This document shows, one piece after another, positions 5,875 through 9,419 of a stretch of DNA of 9,419 bases; position 1 is the stretch's first letter, and every line of letters starts with the position of its first letter. The stretch spans positions 1 through 9,419 of the forward strand of contig JAEYVD010000890.1 of NCBI GenBank assembly GCA_023432075.1. Direction: 5' to 3'. The notes beneath the pieces are model-generated. The model was not told where the DNA came from. It saw only the letters and a list, made by a program, of their open reading frames with translations, and did no database searches. This DNA comes from Pseudomonadota bacterium (GTDB lineage: Bacteria; Pseudomonadota; Gammaproteobacteria; Burkholderiales; Burkholderiaceae_B). A program made the position numbers and the translations under genes.

Positions 5875-6669
5875 TCAGTCGAGCACGCCGAGGATCACGC
5901 TGGACGCCTTGAAGATGGCCACGGCCTCGGCGCCGACGCCCAGGTTCAGATCCGCCGCGCTTTCGTTCGTGACGATGGCGGCCAGCGTTGCGCCGCCGTC
6001 CATGGCGATCAGGATCTCGCTGTTGACGGCGCCCGGCCGCAGGTCGGTGATGCGCCCCTGCAGCTGGTTGCGGGCCGATAGGCGCAGGCCCGGGCCCGGC
6101 GCGCCGACGATGACCGACGACGCCTTGACCAGCGCGATGGCTTCCTTGCCGGGAGCAAGGCCCAATTCTTTGGTGCTTTCGCGCGTGATCGTGGCCGTCA
6201 CGGTGTGGCCGCCCGCAATGCGCAGCAGCACTTCGTCGTTGACCGCGCCCGCGCGGATCTCGATGACGGTGCCCAGGAATTTATTGCGTGCACTGGTCTT
6301 GAGCATGAAACGCCTCATCAGGTCGATGTCGCCGCTGGCATCCAGCCCCGCGCGCGTCAGGTTGTCCATGAACTTGCGGTGTTCGACTTCGAGCGCCCGG
6401 AAGGTCGCGATCAGGCCGCGGGCCCGGTCGGTGAGCTGCGTGCCGCCGCCGCCCTTGCCGCCCGCCGCGCGCAGCACCAGCGGTTCGCCCGCCAGGTTGT
6501 TCATCGCGTCGATGGCGTCCCATGCGCCCTTGTAGCTCATGCCCACGGCGCGTGCCGCCGCGGTGATCGACCCGGTGGCATCGATCTGCGCCAGGAGGTC
6601 GATGCGGTTCTTGCCGCCCCAGGTCTGGGCGCCGGAGCGAAACCAAATTGAGCCGTCGAGTTCAAGCAT
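5875..6669 (-). CDS. modE: Molybdate-responsive transcriptional regulator ModE
   Basis: A 264-residue regulator, full length for the family. The N-terminal winged helix-turn-helix (about 20-100) contains SYKGAWDAIDAMN (45-57) and the glycine-rich wing GGKGGGG (70-76), both diagnostic of ModE. Two Mop/TOBE molybdate-binding repeats follow at about 125-189 and 197-262, opening with TSARN (125-129) and LSARN (197-201). When dimers bind molybdate they repress modABC; the matching operator is at the modA promoter. The ATG at 6669 gives the expected N-terminus, but no Shine-Dalgarno is visible: seven C directly precede the ATG on the coding strand. It is convergent with modC and divergent from the DUF4136 gene. 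Confidence 0.94.
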   Translation of the reverse strand: MLELDGSIWFRSGAQTWGGKNRIDLLAQIDATGSITAAARAVGMSYKGAWDAIDAMNNLAGEPLVLRAAGGKGGGGTQLTDRARGLIATFRALEVEHRKFMDNLTRAGLDASGDIDLMRRFMLKTSARNKFLGTVIEIRAGAVNDEVLLRIAGGHTVTATITRESTKELGLAPGKEAIALVKASSVIVGAPGPGLRLSARNQLQGRITDLRPGAVNSEILIAMDGGATLAAIVTNESAADLNLGVGAEAVAIFKASSVILGVLD

Positions 6670-6758
6670 GGGGGGGTCGGAAGGGATGGCTGGGAGCGAC
6701 AGGAAGTGTAACGGACCGGGGCGGGGCCGGTGTTTTGGTGGTTGCGAATGAGATTCTG

Positions 6759-6787
6759 TTGAAACTTTGGTGGCTTCACGGCACTAT
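6759..6787 (+). promoter_or_regulatory. Weak candidate promoter for the DUF4136-patatin unit
   Basis: TTGAAA (6759-6764) is a good -35 element and CACTAT (6782-6787), 17 bases further on, is a poor -10. This is the best pairing in the 149-base divergent gap between modE and the lipoprotein gene. No convincing modE promoter or ModE box was found on the other strand. Confidence 0.3.
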
Positions 6788-6818
6788 GTTCTCGCCCTGA
6801 ACTCACGGAGAGATCGAC

Positions 6819-7415
6819 ATGAAAGCGTTGAAAATGCTGACGGCGGGTTCCATGACGGCATTGCTGGCGGCCTGCGCCTCCAGTCCCACGGTCAAGAGCG
6901 ACTATGACCACCAGGCCAATTTCGCGCAGTATCAGACCTTTGGCTACATGTCTCCGCTGGGTACGGACAAGGCCGGCTACAACACGTTGCTGACCGAACG
7001 CCTGAAGAGCGCGGCGCGCGGCCAGATGGAAATGCGCGGGTATACGTACAGCGCCACCAATCCCGACCTGCTTTTGAATTTCGGCGCCAAGCTCCAGCAG
7101 CAGACCGAAGTCACGCCCGGCTTCGCGCCCATGGGTCCGTATTACGGCTACCGCACCGGCTTTTACGGCGGCTGGCCCGGCTACGGTTGGGGCGACGACG
7201 TTTATCAATACACCGAGGGCACGCTCAGTGTCGACCTGGTCGACGCACGGCGGCGGCAACTGGTCTGGGAGGGCGTCGCCGTCGGCGAAGTCCAGAATCC
7301 CGACAGCGCCGGTTCACAGCAGAACGTGGACAAGGTGGTGGCGGAGGTCTTCGCCAAGTATCCGTTCCGCGCCGGCGTCGGCACGCCGCAGGTGCCGGAC
7401 AAGACCAAGCGCTAG
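6819..7415 (+). CDS. DUF4136 domain lipoprotein
   Basis: A 198-residue lipoprotein precursor. The signal sequence has Lys2 and Lys5, a hydrophobic stretch at 6-18 and a lipobox LAAC (16-19), so Cys19 should be lipidated. Ala at +2, rather than Asp, predicts sorting to the outer membrane. A DUF4136-like domain covers about 26-185, beginning DYDHQANFAQYQTF (28-41) and ending near the YPF at 181-183. A Gly/Tyr-rich insert lies at about 101-125. The function of DUF4136 is unknown. The ATG at 6819 has GGAGAG (6807-6812) 6 bases upstream. It precedes the phospholipase gene by 10 bases and is probably co-transcribed with it. Confidence 0.88.
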   Translation: MKALKMLTAGSMTALLAACASSPTVKSDYDHQANFAQYQTFGYMSPLGTDKAGYNTLLTERLKSAARGQMEMRGYTYSATNPDLLLNFGAKLQQQTEVTPGFAPMGPYYGYRTGFYGGWPGYGWGDDVYQYTEGTLSVDLVDARRRQLVWEGVAVGEVQNPDSAGSQQNVDKVVAEVFAKYPFRAGVGTPQVPDKTKR

Positions 7416-7425
7416 AGGACACCGC

Positions 7426-8622
7426 ATGACCGCCCGCCGCAAGGCCCTGGCCGAAGACACCGGCGATACGCCGTCCTACGATACCGTCGCGCTGGTGCTG
7501 CAAGGGGGCGGGGCGTTGGGTTCGTACCAGGCAGGGGTGTACCAGGGCCTGCACGAAGCCGGCATCCGGCCCAACTGGATTTCCGGCATTTCCATCGGTT
7601 CGATCAACGCGGCCATCATCGCCGGGTCTCCCGAAGACGAGCGCATCGAGCGCCTGCGCGGCTTCTGGGAAAGCATCTGCCGGCCAACGGGCTTTGCCGG
7701 GCTGCCGTGGGGCGATGCCTTGGACGGCATGTTCGAAGGGGTGCCGTTCGGGTTCGGCTCGCCCGCCATGAACGGACAGGTCTCCGCGCTGCAGGCCCTG
7801 TTGACCGGCCAACCGGGCTTTTTCAAGCCGCGCTTTCCGCCGCCTTACCTGTTGCGCGGGCGCGGCGCCGCCTCCACCAGCTTCTACGACACGACGCCGC
7901 TGGCCGCGACCCTGCGCCAGTTCGTGGACTTCGACCTGCTCAACAGCGGCGCGGTGCGGGCCAGCTTCGGCGCCGTCAACGTGCGTTCGGGCAATTTCGC
8001 GTATTTCGACAGCCTGCACGACACGCTGCGGCCCGAGCACATCATGGCCTCCGGCGCCTTGCCGCCGGGGTTTCCGTCGGTGGAGATCGATGGCGAGCAC
8101 TACTGGGACGGCGGCATCGTGTCCAACACGCCGCTTGCGCAGGTGCTGACCACGGACAACATGCGCGACACGCTGGCGTTCCAGGTCGACCTCTGGCCCG
8201 CGCGCGGCCCGCTGCCCACGTCGCTGGAGGAGGTGGCCGAGCGGCAGAAGGATATCCAGTATTCCAGCCGCACCCGGCTTGTCACCGACCAGCTCCGGCG
8301 CGTCCTGAAACTGCGGCACGGCTTGCAGCGCCTGCTCGAACGCCTGCCGGAAAGCGAACGCAGCGCGCCGGACCTGGCCGACATCCGCAAGCTTTCCCAT
8401 ACGCCCGCCACCAACATCGTCAACCTTATCTACGAAGCCAAGCATCGCGAGCGCTATTCCAAGGACTACGAGTTCGGCACCGAGGCCATGCGCGAGCACT
8501 GGGAGTCCGGCTTGGCGGACATCCGCCACACGCTGGAGAAGCCCGGCATCCTGGCCCGTCCCACGCAGGACAGCTGCTTTGTCACGCACGATATCCATCG
8601 CAACGGGACCCATCATTCGTAG
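7426..8622 (+). CDS. Patatin-like phospholipase with DUF3734-type C-terminus
   Basis: A 398-residue protein. The patatin domain (about 21-240) shows the oxyanion glycine motif GGGALG (27-32), the nucleophile elbow GISIG (54-58, Ser56) and the catalytic-dyad Asp228 in DGG (228-230), so it should be an active serine acyl hydrolase on phospholipids or other lipid esters. The tail (about 280-385) resembles DUF3734, found on a subset of bacterial patatins. No signal peptide is seen, so it is probably cytoplasmic or membrane-peripheral. The frame is open 66 codons upstream, but that stretch overlaps the lipoprotein gene in another frame. The ATG at 7426 has AGAGGA (7414-7419) 6 bases ahead and gives a normal N-terminus. 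Some relatives neighbour polyhydroxybutyrate genes, but none is present here. Confidence 0.9.
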   Translation: MTARRKALAEDTGDTPSYDTVALVLQGGGALGSYQAGVYQGLHEAGIRPNWISGISIGSINAAIIAGSPEDERIERLRGFWESICRPTGFAGLPWGDALDGMFEGVPFGFGSPAMNGQVSALQALLTGQPGFFKPRFPPPYLLRGRGAASTSFYDTTPLAATLRQFVDFDLLNSGAVRASFGAVNVRSGNFAYFDSLHDTLRPEHIMASGALPPGFPSVEIDGEHYWDGGIVSNTPLAQVLTTDNMRDTLAFQVDLWPARGPLPTSLEEVAERQKDIQYSSRTRLVTDQLRRVLKLRHGLQRLLERLPESERSAPDLADIRKLSHTPATNIVNLIYEAKHRERYSKDYEFGTEAMREHWESGLADIRHTLEKPGILARPTQDSCFVTHDIHRNGTHHS

Positions 8623-8679
8623 CGCGGTCGCGGCTTACCGTCGTTTGCGGGGTCTGCAGGTCGGATTGGTCTGATAGAT

Positions 8680-8705
8680 GCGCGGCGATGGGCTGAAATC
8701 CGCGC
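8680..8705. terminator. Possible hairpin downstream of the patatin gene
   Basis: GCGCGG (8680-8685) and CCGCGC (8700-8705) can form a 6-bp stem with a 14-base loop. It lies about 60 bases after the patatin stop in the 172-base gap before the winged-helix gene. There is no T tract, so this is only a weak terminator candidate. Confidence 0.2.
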
Positions 8706-8794
8706 CGGGCGGGTAGCCTTCCAGGACATTCCGCAACCTTGTTCCGGGACGGGCCGCCCGCGCATGCCAGCGGCCTTCCTGGTGGAGATCCGCC

Positions 8795-9238
8795 TTGAAT
8801 GCTTCTGTGCCTGCTCCCTTCCTTGCCGAGCCCCGCCCGCGTCATCCCGCGCGCGACGCCGCGCCCAATGCCGCACGTACCCCTGCACGGACGCAACCGC
8901 CCGCCGGCTGGGCGCAGGGCCTTGCCCAAGACCCCGCGGACGGATGGTGGAGCCTGCTCTACTGGGGCTGGACGCTGCAATTGCCGAACGGCGCGCGATT
9001 GGACCTGACCGAGGTCGAGCGCGCCTGCTTCGCCTGCCTGGTCAGAAATCCGCAGCGCGAGCTGGTCCGCGACGAAGTCAAGCACCTGCGCGGCGGCATG
9101 AACATGCGCTCGCTCAATGTCGCCATCTGCCGGCTGCGCACCAAGGTCCGCCAGGCGGGCGCGCGGTTGCCCCTGCACACCGTGCATGGCGTCGGCTATG
9201 CGTTCCTGGGCAATCTCCGGGAGCTCGCCACCGACTAA
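8795..9238 (+). CDS. Stand-alone OmpR/PhoB-type winged-helix transcription regulator
   Basis: A 147-residue protein. Residues 1-50 are a Pro/Ala/Arg-rich, probably disordered tail. Residues about 57-138 match the Trans_reg_C winged helix of OmpR/PhoB: LTEVE (71-75) corresponds to the usual LTxxE helix, NMRSLNVAICRLRTKV (103-118) to the recognition helix, and HTVHGVGYAF (128-137) to the C-terminal wing hairpin. The receiver domain with its phosphorylatable Asp is absent and there is no upstream room for one, so it is not a classical response regulator. The start is TTG at 8795, with GGAG (8784-8787) 7 bases upstream. The nearby ATG at 8799 is out of frame, and no in-frame ATG is close upstream. 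The targets are unknown. Confidence 0.82.
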   Translation: MNASVPAPFLAEPRPRHPARDAAPNAARTPARTQPPAGWAQGLAQDPADGWWSLLYWGWTLQLPNGARLDLTEVERACFACLVRNPQRELVRDEVKHLRGGMNMRSLNVAICRLRTKVRQAGARLPLHTVHGVGYAFLGNLRELATD

Positions 9239-9419
9239 AAATTGTTGCGCAATTGCTCCCGAAAGTTCCCCCGCACCCCCCGAAAGTACGTGATTTCCCC
9301 AATATCTGAGTTACATTACTGGGCTATTCACGTGTCGTTGGTGACGCTTGGTCATGATTTGATCGCTGCTCTTCGGCACGTTCGAATTGCTGCGGTTCCT
9401 GACGCGATTTCACGATGCG
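9239..9419. other. Intergenic region after the winged-helix gene, possibly containing the start of the next gene
   Basis: A 181-base tail with no complete gene. It contains the small palindrome TTGCGCAA (9245-9252) and a 9-base direct repeat described separately. A GTG at 9332 opens a frame that stays open to the window edge (29 codons), but it has no ribosome site. I therefore regard it only as a possible start of the next gene. Confidence 0.5.
9258..9287 (+). repeat. 9-base direct repeat, 21-base period
   Basis: CCCGAAAGT occurs at 9258-9266 and again at 9279-9287, start to start 21 bases, two helical turns. This spacing fits a tandem protein-binding site upstream of whatever lies beyond 9332. 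OmpR/PhoB-type winged-helix proteins commonly bind direct repeats, and such a gene ends 20 bases before the first copy, so autoregulation or control of the next gene is conceivable. Confidence 0.5.

Noticed and set aside
5471..6535. Long + strand open frame across the end of modC and much of modE (354 codons)
   Set aside because: It conflicts with two confident genes and the hairpin between them; composition is typical of a GC-rich shadow.
7225..8616. Antisense open frame covering the patatin gene (463 codons, - strand)
   Set aside because: Mirror frame of a gene with intact catalytic motifs; no domain is seen in the translation.
9332..9419. GTG-initiated open frame running off the window end
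   Set aside because: Only 29 codons, no ribosome site and no recognisable motif; noted within the intergenic entry only.

Overview
The window looks like a high-GC betaproteobacterial chromosome. From overall gene character and GC-rich codon use I favour the Alcaligenaceae (Bordetella/Achromobacter type). This is inferred from the sequence alone, with no database comparison. There are no rRNA or tRNA genes, insertion sequences or CRISPR arrays; it reads as ordinary chromosomal DNA carrying one unusual operon.

Region 1 (about 1-3548, + strand) is a tight five-gene operon: a four-helix DUF350 membrane protein, a soluble SPFH-domain protein with a C-terminal SHOCT motif, a duplicated zinc-ribbon/DUF4178 protein with a C-terminal membrane hairpin, a 56-residue Gly/Ser-rich membrane-anchored small protein, and a SpeD-type S-adenosylmethionine decarboxylase. 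The last three genes abut or overlap. Just upstream lie two overlapping inverted repeats (15-51) around a possible -10 element. The pairing of a polyamine enzyme with envelope/scaffold proteins of unknown function is the least understood part of the window and the best candidate for an undescribed system.

Region 2 (about 3614-6669) is a molybdate uptake and regulation locus. modA, modB and modC run on the + strand from a strong sigma70-like promoter that is overlapped by a good ModE-type operator. modE lies on the - strand, converging on modC across a short GC-rich hairpin. Uptake is expected to be shut off when molybdate-loaded ModE binds the modA promoter. Oddities: ModC lacks the usual C-terminal TOBE/Mop domain while ModE carries two, and the ModA anion pocket carries Phe where E. 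coli has Tyr.

Region 3 (6819-8622, + strand) is a two-gene unit: a DUF4136 outer-membrane-type lipoprotein followed 10 bases later by a patatin-like phospholipase with a DUF3734-type tail.

Region 4 (8795-9419) holds a stand-alone OmpR/PhoB-type winged-helix protein with no receiver domain and a TTG start. It is followed by about 180 bases of intergenic DNA containing a 9-base direct repeat spaced 21 bases apart; the next gene is probably only just beginning, or lies beyond the edge.
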